Counted from the stretch's first letter, positions 44,074 to 53,667 are shown. The stretch: 64,000 bases of DNA from Verrucomicrobium sp. GAS474 (GCF_900105685.1 NZ_LT629781.1:2728001-2792000), one strand, 5' to 3'. Program-made: numbers and translations. The notes: generated by a model from the sequence alone, not told the origin.

Positions 44074-45198
44074 ATGGCCTCTCCCGATTTCAACCTCGAC
44101 CTCCCGGCGCTCAAGAGCCGTTTCGCCCAGGTACGCCGTTTCATCGATCCCGAGACGCTCGGCGCCCGCCTCGCCGAGATCGAGGCGAAAATGGCCGAGC
44201 CCGATTTCTGGAACGACTCGCGCAAGGCGCAGGAGTTCATCGGCGAGAGCAACCGGATCAAGGCGAAGATCGTCCCGCTGAAGGAGATCGACGGGCGGAT
44301 CGCCGACCTCGCCGTCCTCGCCGAGCTCGTCGCCGACGAGCCGACCGAGGCCGCGCAGAAGGATCTGGAGATCGAGGCCCTGGCGACGATCGCCGCCCTC
44401 GACGCCTATGAATTGAAGGTCCTCCTCTCCGGCGAGCTCGACCCGAACAACGCGATCATCAGCATCCACGCCGGGGCGGGCGGGACCGAGGCGTGCGACT
44501 GGGCGAACATGATGCTCCGCATGTACCAGCGGTATGCGGAGCGGAACGGCTTCAAGACCGAGATGCTCGACATGCTTCCCGGCGAAGAGGCCGGGGTGAA
44601 GGCCTGTACCCTCCTGGTGAAGGGCGAGTACGCCTACGGCTACCTCAAGGCGGAGCGGGGCGTCCACCGCCTCGTCCGGATCTCGCCGTTCAATTCCCAG
44701 GGGAAGCGGCAGACCTCCTTCTCCTCCCTCGACGTCATCGCCGAGGTCGACGACACGATCAACATCGAGATCCCGGAATCGGACATCCGGGTCGACGTCT
44801 ACCGCGCGGGCGGCCACGGCGGGCAGGGGGTCAACACGACTGACTCCGCCGTCCGGATCACCCACATGCCCTCCGGGCTGGTGGTGACCTGCCAGAACGA
44901 GCGTTCCCAGATCAAGAACCGGGCCTCGGCGATGAACGTCCTCAAGTCCCGCCTCTACGAGCTGGAGCAGGACAAGCAGCGGGCCGACATGGAGAAGTAT
45001 TACGGCGAGAAGGGCGAGATCGGCTGGGGCCGCCAGATCCGGTCCTACGTCCTCCAGCCCTATCAGATGGTGAAGGACCTCCGCACGGGGGAGCAGACCG
45101 GCGACGTCCAGGCCGTCCTCGACGGCGAGATCACCCCCTTCATCGAAGCCTATCTCCGCGGCAAGAAACGGACCGACATCGATCCCGACGACGAGTAG
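44074..45198 (+). CDS. prfB: Peptide chain release factor 2, without frameshift
   Basis: A 374-residue RF2. The stop-codon-recognition motif SPF is in VRISPFNSQGKRQTSF, and the catalytic GGQ is in GGHGGQGVNTTDSAVR; the residue after GGQ is Gly, where many RF2s have His. The N-terminal domain is contiguous from the ATG at 44074, so the programmed +1 frameshift (CUU UGA) found in many bacteria is not present here. It lies 14 bases after the glycosyltransferase gene. Confidence 0.95.
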   Translation: MASPDFNLDLPALKSRFAQVRRFIDPETLGARLAEIEAKMAEPDFWNDSRKAQEFIGESNRIKAKIVPLKEIDGRIADLAVLAELVADEPTEAAQKDLEIEALATIAALDAYELKVLLSGELDPNNAIISIHAGAGGTEACDWANMMLRMYQRYAERNGFKTEMLDMLPGEEAGVKACTLLVKGEYAYGYLKAERGVHRLVRISPFNSQGKRQTSFSSLDVIAEVDDTINIEIPESDIRVDVYRAGGHGGQGVNTTDSAVRITHMPSGLVVTCQNERSQIKNRASAMNVLKSRLYELEQDKQRADMEKYYGEKGEIGWGRQIRSYVLQPYQMVKDLRTGEQTGDVQAVLDGEITPFIEAYLRGKKRTDIDPDDE

Positions 45199-45215
45199 AA
45201 CTTCCCCTTATCCCC

Positions 45216-45857
45216 ATGAATCCCCACGCTGAACTCGTCGTCCCCGCCGGTCCCTTCGACGGCTACATCTTCGACTGCGACGGCACCCTCGCCGAGACGA
45301 TGCCGCTCCATTACAAGGCCTGGACCCGGGCCTTCGAGGAATTGAAGACGCCCTTCGTCTTCGACGAGGATTACTTCTACAGCCTCGGCGGGACGCCGAC
45401 GGTCCGGATCGTCCAGATCTTCAACGAGAAGTACGGGACGAGCTACGATCCCCAGACGGTCTCCGACCACAAGGAGCATATCTTCACCGAGATCATGCAC
45501 GACCTGACGCCGATCGACGAGGTGATCGCCCTCGCCCGGCAGTACAAGGCGGAAGGGAAACCGGTCTCGGTCGCCTCGGGCGGGACCCGGCCGGTGGTCC
45601 TGAAGACGCTGGAGGCGATCGGCCTGAAGGATTTCTTCCCCATCGTCGTGACCGCCGAGGACGTGGTCCACGGGAAGCCGTTCCCCGACATGTTCCTCCT
45701 CGCCGCCGAGAGGATGGGGACGACGCCCGACAAGACCCTGGTTTTCGAGGATGCCCTCACCGGGATCAATGCGGCGAAGGCGGCGAAGATGCAGTACGCC
45801 GTCGTCCCCCACCCCTCGGTGCGCGGCAATGCCCGGCCGCCGAAGCCGATTTCCTAA
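45216..45857 (+). CDS. HAD-superfamily phosphatase (beta-PGM/YqaB-like)
   Basis: A 213-residue protein. The HAD nucleophile block is FDGYIFDCDGTLAETMPLH, followed by a helical cap, VASGGTRPVVLKTL, and VFEDALTGINAAKAAKM with the Mg2+-binding acidic pair. This fits the beta-phosphoglucomutase/YqaB subgroup, sugar-phosphate phosphatases; the exact substrate is not fixed. It follows prfB by 17 bases. Confidence 0.9.
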   Translation: MNPHAELVVPAGPFDGYIFDCDGTLAETMPLHYKAWTRAFEELKTPFVFDEDYFYSLGGTPTVRIVQIFNEKYGTSYDPQTVSDHKEHIFTEIMHDLTPIDEVIALARQYKAEGKPVSVASGGTRPVVLKTLEAIGLKDFFPIVVTAEDVVHGKPFPDMFLLAAERMGTTPDKTLVFEDALTGINAAKAAKMQYAVVPHPSVRGNARPPKPIS

Positions 45858-45870
45858 GGCCGACTGTCCC

Positions 45871-46242
45871 ATGCGCTTCGCCCTGATCCTCTTCGCCAAG
45901 AGCGATTCCTACCTGAATCGGCTCTCCGACCGGGAGCTGGCGGGGCAGCGTCGGCTTTTCTCCCGGGTGAAGGGATTGGGGCCGTTGTTCCTGGCGCTCT
46001 CGCTCCTGGGGGTCTTGCTCGGCCTCGCCCCGTTCCTCTGGCCGGGGTTCGATGCGGTCCCCTCGCGCTACAGCCCGTTCGGGAGTGCCCTGGCCTTCGC
46101 GATCGAGCTGAGCTGCAGCGCGATCCTGGCGGTCTTCTTCCTCATCTCCCTTTTCACGAAGACGTGGAAGCGGATCTGCCATCACCAGATCGGGGAGATC
46201 ACCCGCGTCCTCGAAAAGCGGGGACGGAAGAAAGAGTTCTAG
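45871..46242 (+). CDS. Small membrane protein, unknown
   Basis: A 123-residue protein with two clear hydrophobic helices (about residues 36-57 and 68-93) and a basic C-terminus (ITRVLEKRGRKKEF). The short N-terminus (FALILFAKSDSYLNRLSDRE) looks soluble. It follows the HAD gene by 13 bases and converges on the gene at 46251. No family is recognised. Confidence 0.65.
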   Translation: MRFALILFAKSDSYLNRLSDRELAGQRRLFSRVKGLGPLFLALSLLGVLLGLAPFLWPGFDAVPSRYSPFGSALAFAIELSCSAILAVFFLISLFTKTWKRICHHQIGEITRVLEKRGRKKEF

Positions 46243-46250
46243 ATCTCGTT

Positions 46251-47189
46251 CTAGAACTGGAGCCGCTGCATCAGGGCGAGGGCGGCCTGGTCGATGATCT
46301 CGGCGGAGACGATTTTCTTCGCCTTCCGCTCCCGCGCTTCGCCGTCCCGGCCATTGAAGCCGAAGAGGGTGTCGGTTGAGATCCGGGCGAGGATCAGGCC
46401 GGGCTGGCGGAGGTCGATCGCCGTCACGGTCAGGGCGATCCGGTCTTCCCGCCGCTCCTCGCCGCCGGGGAGGGGGATGACGACGACCCGCTTCCGCGCC
46501 ATCACCTCGATCACGATGTCGGCGCTTTTTTTCAGCGCCTCGATGTCGGCCTTTTCCTTGTCGGTCTCGGGGGCGGTGAGGAAGCGGGTGCCGGCCTCGG
46601 CGAAGGGCTTCAGGAGGAGGGCCGAGATTTTCTGGTCGAGGAACCGGGCTCCCGCGTCGAAGAAGGGCTGGGTGAAGAGTTCCTCGACCTGCCGGGCGTC
46701 GTAATCGTTGATCGGGAGGACCCCCTTGTCGGCGCCGTCCTTCACGCGGACGGCGACGGAGGAGCTCTCCTGCCGCTCCCCGCCCGCCCCGGTCGCGGTC
46801 GGATTCAGGGAGGTGGCAGAGCTTGATCCGGGGGCGCTCTGGTTGGAGCCGATCTGGATGTTCGTCGCCCCCGCGCCGGGGGTGGGGACGGCGTCGCCCT
46901 TCACCTGGGTCCCGTTTTGAACCTGGGTCACGGTCGTCATCTCGCCCCGGTCGCGGACGAGGTCCCGGTTGATGTAGATCAGGAGGCGGGGCTGCTTCGC
47001 CTTCGCGTACCGGTCCTGGAAGAGGGCGAGGACGTTCTCCCGGTCCTGGATCGGGAGGGTGCCGGGAGGAGGAAGGGGAGCGGCGGCACCCGAGCCCGAG
47101 GCGGGGGAGAGACCGTCGGCCAGCAGGCGGGAGGAAACGAGGAGGAGGGCGAAGAGGGCAAAGAGGACAAACAGGCCGGGCCGTTTCAT
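46251..47189 (-). CDS. Secreted protein, unknown (loose CsgG-like architecture)
   Basis: A 312-residue protein with a signal peptide (MKRPGLFVLFALFALLLVSS). A variable Gly/Thr/Pro region about residues 80-130 separates the early RPRLLIYINRDLV-like block from an alpha/beta C-terminal part (DIVIEVMARKRVVVIPLPGG; LTVTAIDLRQPGLILARIST). Alternating strand and helix with I-x-x-D-x-R endings recalls CsgG or curli-assembly-type folds, but the match is loose. No firm family. It diverges from regB by about 130 bases. Confidence 0.6.
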   Translation of the reverse strand: MKRPGLFVLFALFALLLVSSRLLADGLSPASGSGAAAPLPPPGTLPIQDRENVLALFQDRYAKAKQPRLLIYINRDLVRDRGEMTTVTQVQNGTQVKGDAVPTPGAGATNIQIGSNQSAPGSSSATSLNPTATGAGGERQESSSVAVRVKDGADKGVLPINDYDARQVEELFTQPFFDAGARFLDQKISALLLKPFAEAGTRFLTAPETDKEKADIEALKKSADIVIEVMARKRVVVIPLPGGEERREDRIALTVTAIDLRQPGLILARISTDTLFGFNGRDGEARERKAKKIVSAEIIDQAALALMQRLQF

Positions 47190-47317
47190 GGGTGGGCCTA
47201 TTGAAGCTCCGTCGCCCTTTCTTGTCCATTCCGATGCAGGCGGGGAGGGAGATGCGGTAATTTGTCGCGTGGGAAAGCGTCGCCATCGGGGGCGAAATGG
47301 GGCATCCTGAAGGGGTC

Positions 47318-48625
47318 ATGGTTTCCGGCACGCCGATCGAATCGCAGAAATTCGCCCTCGACGGGTTGTTGCGGCTCCGCTGGGTCGCGGTGATCGGCCA
47401 GATCGCGGCCTGCCTGGTGGCCCGCCTCGTCTTCAAGATCGAGCTCCCCGTCGTGACCCTCGCCGCCGGGATCGTCCTGACGGTGGTGACGAATGCCGGG
47501 GTCATCGCGATGAGCCTCCGGCGGTCGCCCCTGGAGGAGTCGACCTCGCGGCTCGTCTGCGGCGCCCTCCTCCTCCTCGATACGGCGACCCTCACGGCGA
47601 TGCTCTACGTCACGGGCGGCATCCACAATCCCTTCGCCACGTTCTTCCTCCTCCACCTCACCATCGCGGCGATCCTCCTGCCGCCCCTCTGGACGTGGAT
47701 CGGGGTGAGCCTGAGCGGCGTCGGCTCGGTCCTTCTTTATTACTCGCCCTCGCTCTTGCGGACGACCTCGGGACAGATCCTGATCTCCGATCCCGATTTC
47801 TTCCTCTACGGGAATATCTCCGGCCTCGTCCTCACCGGGGCCTGCATCACCTACTTCGTCACCCGCCTCAGCGCCGACCTCCGGCGGCACGAGGCCGAGC
47901 TGGCCCGCGCCCGGGCGATCTCGGAGCGGGGGGAGCGGTTCGCCGCCCTGGCGACCCTCGCCGCGGGGGTGGCGCACGAGCTGGCGACCCCGCTCGGGAC
48001 GATCGCGGTGGCGAGTTCCGAACTCGAATACCTGGCGAAGGAAAACAAGCCGGGCGAGGAGATCCTCCCCGACGCTCGCCTGATCCGCAACGAGGTCGAG
48101 CGGTGCCGCCATATCCTCGAAAAGCTCAACGACAAGACGATGAGCAGCCTCGGCGAGTCGCCCGCGCCGGTGGCGTTGGGGAAGATCCCGGAGCTCCTCC
48201 CCTCCTACCTGAAGGCCTCCTCCCGGGGGCAGGTCGCCTACGAGATTTCGGTCGAGGCCCGGAACCTCCGGCTCGTGATCTCGGAGGAGGCGCTCCTCCA
48301 GTCCCTTGCCGTCCTGGTGAACAACGGGGCCGAGGCGGTGGCCGTCGCCGGGAACCGCTCGCCGGAGCCGGGGGTGGTGGTCCGCATCGAGCGTGAGGGG
48401 GGCCACGTTTCCTTCATCGTCCGCGACGAGGGATGCGGGATGGATGTCGAGACGGTCCGTCGCGTCGGGGAGCCGTTCTTCACGACGAAGGCCCCGGGCC
48501 TCGGCATGGGGCTGGGGCTCTTCCTCGTCCGCGCCTTCGCCGAGAAGGCGCGGGGGACCTTCCGCGTCGAGTCGGTGCGGGGGCAGGGGACCGCGGTTTT
48601 CCTTTCGATTCCTTTGGATTTATGA
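47318..48625 (+). CDS. regB: RegB/PrrB-type redox sensor histidine kinase
   Basis: A 435-residue sensor with six hydrophobic helices. The quinone-site heptapeptide GGxxNPF is present as GGIHNPF (about residue 101). The phosphorylated His lies in LAAGVAHELATPLGTI (about 220). A cysteine sits 43 residues later in EVERCRHIL, the position of the redox-active Cys of RegB. The ATP-binding part has NNGAEAV, DEGCGMD and GLGMGLGLFL. The ATG at 47318 has GAAGGGG upstream; another at 47297 is possible. It is coupled to regA. Confidence 0.9.
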   Translation: MVSGTPIESQKFALDGLLRLRWVAVIGQIAACLVARLVFKIELPVVTLAAGIVLTVVTNAGVIAMSLRRSPLEESTSRLVCGALLLLDTATLTAMLYVTGGIHNPFATFFLLHLTIAAILLPPLWTWIGVSLSGVGSVLLYYSPSLLRTTSGQILISDPDFFLYGNISGLVLTGACITYFVTRLSADLRRHEAELARARAISERGERFAALATLAAGVAHELATPLGTIAVASSELEYLAKENKPGEEILPDARLIRNEVERCRHILEKLNDKTMSSLGESPAPVALGKIPELLPSYLKASSRGQVAYEISVEARNLRLVISEEALLQSLAVLVNNGAEAVAVAGNRSPEPGVVVRIEREGGHVSFIVRDEGCGMDVETVRRVGEPFFTTKAPGLGMGLGLFLVRAFAEKARGTFRVESVRGQGTAVFLSIPLDL

Positions 48626-49185
48626 AGACACCCGACCCCGTGCAGGCTCCCGCGCTGAAGAAGCTCCTCCTCGTGGATGACGACGAGGCGTTCCGCGAGC
48701 GGCTCGCCGTGGCGATGAAGCGACGCGGCTACGAGACCCTCACCGCCCCCTCCGCCGCCGAGGCGCTCCGCCTCGCCCCGGCCTTCGGGCCGACCGCCGC
48801 CGTCGTCGACCTGAAGATGCCGGAGGAAAACGGCCTCGTCCTGGTGAAGGCCCTCCGGGAGCGGTTCCCGAACATCGTCGTGATCGTCCTCACCGGCTAC
48901 GGGAGCATCGCCACGGCGCTCGACGCCGTCCGGCTGGGGGCGGCCGATTACCTGACGAAGCCCGCCGATGCCGACCGCATCCACGAGGCCCTGCAGGGGA
49001 AGACCCCCTCGGTCGAGGCTCCGCTTCCCGAGGTCGAGACGCCGACGCTCGACCGGGTCGAGTGGGAGCACATGCAGCGGATCCTATCGGACTGCGGCCA
49101 CAACATCAGCCAGACGGCCCGCGTCCTCGGCATCGACCGGCGCTCCCTCCAGCGGAAACTCTCGAAGTACCCGCCGAACAAGTAG
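48622..49185 (+). CDS. regA: RegA/PrrA-type response regulator
   Basis: A 187-residue protein with a receiver domain (LLLVDDDEAFRERLAVAM; phosphorylated Asp in AAVVDLKMPEENGL; KPAD near the end) and a FIS-like HTH (WEHMQRILSDCGHNISQTAR; LGIDRRSLQRKLSKY). The start overlaps the regB stop (ATGA), so kinase and regulator are made together. RegA controls redox-linked genes such as respiration and CO2 or nitrogen fixation in proteobacteria; here its targets are unknown. Confidence 0.92.
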   Translation: MKTPDPVQAPALKKLLLVDDDEAFRERLAVAMKRRGYETLTAPSAAEALRLAPAFGPTAAVVDLKMPEENGLVLVKALRERFPNIVVIVLTGYGSIATALDAVRLGAADYLTKPADADRIHEALQGKTPSVEAPLPEVETPTLDRVEWEHMQRILSDCGHNISQTARVLGIDRRSLQRKLSKYPPNK

Positions 49186-49193
49186 GCGATGGA

Positions 49194-52100
49194 TCAACCT
49201 GCCAGGAGGTCTTCCCACTCTTCCTGCGTGAGGCGGGAGAGGAGGGCCTCCTCCCCGAGGAGGGTCTTCTCGACCAGGTCGCGCTTCTTTTCCTGGAGCT
49301 GGAGGATCTTCTCCTCGACGGTCCCGCGCGCGATGAGCTTGTAGGAGGTGACGACCTTCTCCTGCCCGATGCGGTGGGCGCGGGCCGTCGCCTGGTCCTC
49401 GGCGGCGGGGTTCCACCACGGATCGCAATGGACGACGGTGTCGGCGGCGGTGAGGTTGATGCCCGCGCCGCCCGCCTTGAGGCTGATGAGGAAAACCGGG
49501 ACCGCGGCGTCGCCCTGGAAGCGGTCGATCTCGGCCTGCCGCGCCAGCGGGGAGGTCGAGCCGTCGAGGCGGCAGAAGGCGATCCCCTCCGCCTTCAGGC
49601 GCGCCTCGATGAGGTCGAGGAAACGGGTGAACTGGCTGAAGACGAGGAGGCGGTGGCCGCCGTCGACGGCTTCCTCGAGGAGGTCGAAGAGGGTGTCGAG
49701 TTTCGCCGACGGTTCCTCCCATTTCTTCTCCTTCGGGAGCGGAAGCAGATCGAGGTGGCAGGCGGCCTGCCGGAGGCGGGTGAGGGCGGAGAGCATCGCC
49801 ATCGTCCGCTTCGCCGCGTTGCCCTGCTTCCCCGAATGCTCGAAGACCTCCCGGCGGCCCGCCTCGAGGAGCGCCTGGTAGGTCTCGCGCTGCTCGGCGG
49901 AGAGCTCGCACCAGGCGACGCTCTCGATCCGGTCGGGGATTTCCTTCGCCACGTCGGCCTTCGTGCGGCGGAGGAGGAAGGGGTGAATGCGGCGGCGGAG
50001 GCGCTTCAACGCGGGGCCGTCGTCGGTCTTCGTGATCGGGGTCTCGTAGCGGTCGCGGAACGCCTTCGCCGGGCCGAGGTAGCCGGGCATGAGGAAGTCG
50101 AACATCGACCAGAGGTCGAGGAGGCTGTTCTCGAGCGGCGTCCCGGTAAGGATGAGGCGCTGGGCGGCGCGGAGCCGCTTCACCGCCTGGGCGTTCTGGC
50201 TGAAGCGGTTCTTGATGTGCTGCGCCTCGTCGAGGATCACGGTGTCGAGGGCGAGCGGGGCGTAGGCGTCGCCGTCCCGGCGGAGCAGGGCGTAGGAGGT
50301 GAGGAGGAGGTCGTACCCGGCCGCCTGCGCCAGCATCGCGTGGCGGTCGGGGCCGTGGAGGAGGGCGGTCTTCAGGCCGGGGGCGAAGCGGGCCGCCTCG
50401 CGCTGCCAATTGTAGAGGAGGCCGGTGGGGGCGACGACGAGGGAGGGGCCCTTGGCGCTTCCCGATTCCTTCCGCGAGAGGAGGAAGGCGAGGGTCTGGA
50501 GCGTTTTGCCGAGGCCCATCTCGTCGGCGAGGATGCCGCCGAAGCCGCCCGCCGTGAGGCGGTGGAGCCAGGCGGTCCCTTCCTTCTGGTAGGGGCGGAG
50601 GACCGCGTCGAGCGAGGCGGGGAGGGCCGGGGCGGCGGCCTTCGCGTTCAGCACCGACGGGGCGGTCCACGTTACGCCGGAGCGGTCTTTCAGGGTCTCG
50701 GCGAGGTAGGGGGCGTACCGGCTTTCGACGCGGGCCGAGCCGAGGCTCGCCTCCGATTCGGGATCGCAATCGGCGAGGGTCGCCTGCCATTCGGCGAGGG
50801 CCTTCCCGGGGAGGAGGGCGATGGCGCCGGAGGCGAGCCGCTTGTGGGTCCGCCCGGTGTCGAGGAGCTGGCGGACCTCGCCGGGGGAGAGGGTGACGGC
50901 CCCGTCCCGGCTGGCGAAGGAGGTCTCGACCTGGAGCCAGTCGTTGCCTCCTGCAGCGGAGGAAACCCGGATCGTCGGCTCGATGGTCCGGCATTGGGCC
51001 AGGAGGGAGGCGAGGCGGGGGGAGGTCTCGACCTCCCATTCCCGCCGCCACTCGGGGAGGTGATCGGCGAGGAAGGCGATGATCTCCCGCTCTCCGGCGA
51101 GCTTCGCCATGTCGGAGTTTCCCGGCGCGGCCTGGAATCCGGCAGCGGCGAGGTCGTGGAGTGCGGCGGTCTCGGTCCCGATCTGGCGACCGTGGAAGAG
51201 CCCCGGCGTGACGGCGTCGGCGATCCAGCGGGCGGGATCGGAGGGCTTCGGGAGGGGTCGTCCAAGGAGGGGGAAGCCCCGCTCGCCGTAATGGGCCTCG
51301 AGGCGGCAGACCAGGGCGTTCAGGGTGCCGTCGAGGAAGACGGAGAACTTCGGGCGGCTCTCCCGCCATTCGATGGCGGCGACGGCGGCGTCGAGTTGGA
51401 CCTCGATCTTCCCGGCGATCGAGGGGAGCTGGAGGAGGTGGGGCAACTCGGCGATGCCGATCTCGGTCGGCGCCTTGGAAAGGCTTTGGAGGGCGGGCCC
51501 CGCCCCGGGGTGGAAGGTGAGCCGTCCGTTGCCGAGGAGCCACCGGCCCGTGGCGGACGGGAGCCATTCCCCGACCTCGGCGGTGGGGGAAAGGAGTTCG
51601 ACCCGGAGGCGGTTCTGCTTTTGCGCCGTGTCGGGCAGGCGGGTGACGTGGAGGATCGGGACGACGTCGGAGCGTCCCACCCGCACGGCCTCTTTCTTGC
51701 CGAGCGAGGCGGAGGGGCTCCCGGTTCCGGTCTGGGCGAGGGCGAGGAAGAAGGGGTCGAAGTCGGCGGACTCCAGGACGACGATGCCGGGGAGGGGATG
51801 GTTCTTTTTTTCGAGGATGCGGAGGGCCGTGCAGAGCGGCTCGGGAACGGCGAAGGGAGGCTTCTTCCCCCGCACGACGGCATCCCAAGGCTGGGAGGGC
51901 TTCCCCTCTTCGGCGGCCGCCTCGAGGATGATCCGCATCCGGTTCCCCCGCCACGCCTCGGCGAACTGGAGGGGAAGGAGGAAGGAGGGGAAGAGCGGCT
52001 CGGCTCCGGGCGGGGCTTCGTCGAGGGGGACGAAGAGGGAGGGGGGCGGGGGTTGCTGTTGCGGCGCGGACGGGGCGGCGGAAGGTGACGCCTTTTCTCC

Positions 52101-52412
52101 CGCCGTGCCGTGTTTGAGCCGGGCCAGGCCGAGGGCGATGGCGTGGGCGCAGACGATCCCGCCCTCGCGGGAGGGGCGGCAGCTGCAGACGGCCTCGACT
52201 TCCGAAAGGCGGAAGGCGGGACGGAGCCGGGGGGTGAGAAAGGCGGTGCCGGAGGGAAGGCGGACTTTCCCGGTGAGGAAGCCGGTGGCGGGATCGAGCT
52301 CGACCCCCTCGACGCGGCCGCCGTTGACGAGGGCCTCGGCCTCCTTCAGGACGGGCCAGCCGCCGATCCTCGCGAGGTGGTCCCGGGTGAGGGAAAGGGT
52401 GGGGGGAGCCAT
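49194..52412 (-). CDS. SWIM-domain SNF2-type helicase
   Basis: A 1072-residue ATPase. N-terminal SWIM zinc finger (EAVCSCRPSREGGIVCAHAI, CxCx(n)CxH). An unassigned middle part. SNF2 motor from about residue 620: ILADEMGLGKTLQTLAFLLS (motif I) and DEAQHIKNRFSQ (motif II). C-terminal lobe: LVFSQFTRFLDLIEARL and SLKAGGAGINLTAADTVVHC followed by WNPAAEDQATARAHRIGQ. Bacterial SNF2 proteins move nucleic-acid-bound proteins. It converges on regA with 8 bases between, so there is no room for a terminator. Confidence 0.93.
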   Translation of the reverse strand: MAPPTLSLTRDHLARIGGWPVLKEAEALVNGGRVEGVELDPATGFLTGKVRLPSGTAFLTPRLRPAFRLSEVEAVCSCRPSREGGIVCAHAIALGLARLKHGTAGEKASPSAAPSAPQQQPPPPSLFVPLDEAPPGAEPLFPSFLLPLQFAEAWRGNRMRIILEAAAEEGKPSQPWDAVVRGKKPPFAVPEPLCTALRILEKKNHPLPGIVVLESADFDPFFLALAQTGTGSPSASLGKKEAVRVGRSDVVPILHVTRLPDTAQKQNRLRVELLSPTAEVGEWLPSATGRWLLGNGRLTFHPGAGPALQSLSKAPTEIGIAELPHLLQLPSIAGKIEVQLDAAVAAIEWRESRPKFSVFLDGTLNALVCRLEAHYGERGFPLLGRPLPKPSDPARWIADAVTPGLFHGRQIGTETAALHDLAAAGFQAAPGNSDMAKLAGEREIIAFLADHLPEWRREWEVETSPRLASLLAQCRTIEPTIRVSSAAGGNDWLQVETSFASRDGAVTLSPGEVRQLLDTGRTHKRLASGAIALLPGKALAEWQATLADCDPESEASLGSARVESRYAPYLAETLKDRSGVTWTAPSVLNAKAAAPALPASLDAVLRPYQKEGTAWLHRLTAGGFGGILADEMGLGKTLQTLAFLLSRKESGSAKGPSLVVAPTGLLYNWQREAARFAPGLKTALLHGPDRHAMLAQAAGYDLLLTSYALLRRDGDAYAPLALDTVILDEAQHIKNRFSQNAQAVKRLRAAQRLILTGTPLENSLLDLWSMFDFLMPGYLGPAKAFRDRYETPITKTDDGPALKRLRRRIHPFLLRRTKADVAKEIPDRIESVAWCELSAEQRETYQALLEAGRREVFEHSGKQGNAAKRTMAMLSALTRLRQAACHLDLLPLPKEKKWEEPSAKLDTLFDLLEEAVDGGHRLLVFSQFTRFLDLIEARLKAEGIAFCRLDGSTSPLARQAEIDRFQGDAAVPVFLISLKAGGAGINLTAADTVVHCDPWWNPAAEDQATARAHRIGQEKVVTSYKLIARGTVEEKILQLQEKKRDLVEKTLLGEEALLSRLTQEEWEDLLAG

Positions 52413-52440
52413 TCGGCTGGGGGGCTGGGCGATGCGGGCG

Positions 52441-53667
52441 CTATTTCCCGGGGCCGGCGTGGAGCTGGCGGGTCATGAGGGAGGGCTCGATGACCCAGAA
52501 GTTCCGCGTCGCCTCGACCATCGGGACGATCTTCCGCAGGCGCTCCTCGGTGAGGACGACGCCCCGGTTGACGAGGGCGATGCGGCTCTGGCCGGGGGCG
52601 GAGATGTTCTCGTTCATCACGTCGCCCGGGCTGATCCCCCCGGCGGGCTTGATCTTCGGCGTACCGCGCGTCTGGTAGAAATCGCAGACCATCATCAGCT
52701 TCGGCAGGCGGAAGAGATGGGAGTAGGAGGGGGTCCCCATCTCGCCGATCCAGGGGAAGCGGGGCGAGGTGAGGGGCTGGGTGAAGACGGCGCTGGAGGG
52801 GCCGCGTCCGGTCTCGCTGTTTTCCCGGTAGAGGGTCTGTACCCGGCCGACGAAGTCGACGATCGCCAGCTGGAGGGCGGTGTCGTCGGTCCCCCGCCCG
52901 TAGAGCTCGCCGGAGATGTATTCGGCCCCGGGGCGGGTGAAGTTCAGGACGACGTCGTACCACTCGGAGGAGGCGGGGAGGAAGACGCCGGTCCAGCCGA
53001 TGAAGTCGCCCCGGAGGAGGACGCCCTCGGCCTTCTTGCTGTAGATGTCCTTCCCGGCGACCTTCATCTCGGAGAAGAAGGCGAGGACCGCCTTTTCGAG
53101 ATGCTGGATGAGGGGCGGGCGGTTCTCGTCGGAGAGAATGAGGGGCTTGTTCTCCTTCGGCCCGGAGAGGGCGACGGAGGCCTTCCGGGCGGTCTCTTCC
53201 TCCTCCAAGGCCTGCTTCTCCTCGTCCTCGGCCTTTTCCTCGAGCGCATCGAGGCGCTTCTCGACCTCGGCGACGCGGCGGATCGTCCCGGCGGAACGGA
53301 TTGCCTCGCGGCAGACGGTCATGAAGGCGGGGATGTCGAGCTGGCGGGCGAGGACGGCGTCGGCCTTCAGGTTGTAGGCGAAGATCGCCGTCCCGGGGGT
53401 GACCTCGGGAAGGAGCATCAGGAGGAAGGTCTGCGCCAGGCCGGGATGCTTCTGCATCGTCCGGTAGACGGTCTCCATCGAGATCTCGGCGCAGGCGGCG
53501 TCGAAGACGACCATGTCGAAGCCGTCGGCGGCGGAGAGGAAGGTGACGAGCTTTTCCTCGGTGTCGGCGTAGAAGATCGAGGCCCGGAAGGCGCCGAGGA
53601 GGCCGTCGAGCGCGAAGTTCAGATTGGCGTCGTTCGAGGCGACGAGAATGCGGGAAGAGACGCTCAT
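52441..53667 (-). CDS. Receiver-like protein with coiled linker, unknown output
   Basis: A 408-residue protein. The first 120 residues follow a receiver pattern (ILVASNDANLNFALDGLLGA; MVVFDAACAEISME), with a possible phosphorylatable Asp but a weak acidic pair and no standard Thr/Lys set. Residues 135-170 are a charged coiled linker (LEEKAEDEEKQALEEEET). The rest is mixed alpha/beta (GDFIGWTGVFLPASSEWYDV) with loose similarity to CheX-type phosphatase folds. It diverges from the HD-GYP gene by 97 bases. The ATG at 53667 is preferred; 53685 is also in frame. Confidence 0.65.
   Translation of the reverse strand: MSVSSRILVASNDANLNFALDGLLGAFRASIFYADTEEKLVTFLSAADGFDMVVFDAACAEISMETVYRTMQKHPGLAQTFLLMLLPEVTPGTAIFAYNLKADAVLARQLDIPAFMTVCREAIRSAGTIRRVAEVEKRLDALEEKAEDEEKQALEEEETARKASVALSGPKENKPLILSDENRPPLIQHLEKAVLAFFSEMKVAGKDIYSKKAEGVLLRGDFIGWTGVFLPASSEWYDVVLNFTRPGAEYISGELYGRGTDDTALQLAIVDFVGRVQTLYRENSETGRGPSSAVFTQPLTSPRFPWIGEMGTPSYSHLFRLPKLMMVCDFYQTRGTPKIKPAGGISPGDVMNENISAPGQSRIALVNRGVVLTEERLRKIVPMVEATRNFWVIEPSLMTRQLHAGPGK

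Noticed and set aside
49062-52088. 1008-codon plus-strand frame opposite the SNF2 helicase
   Set aside because: Antisense shadow; the helicase has full SWIM and SNF2 motifs on the other strand.
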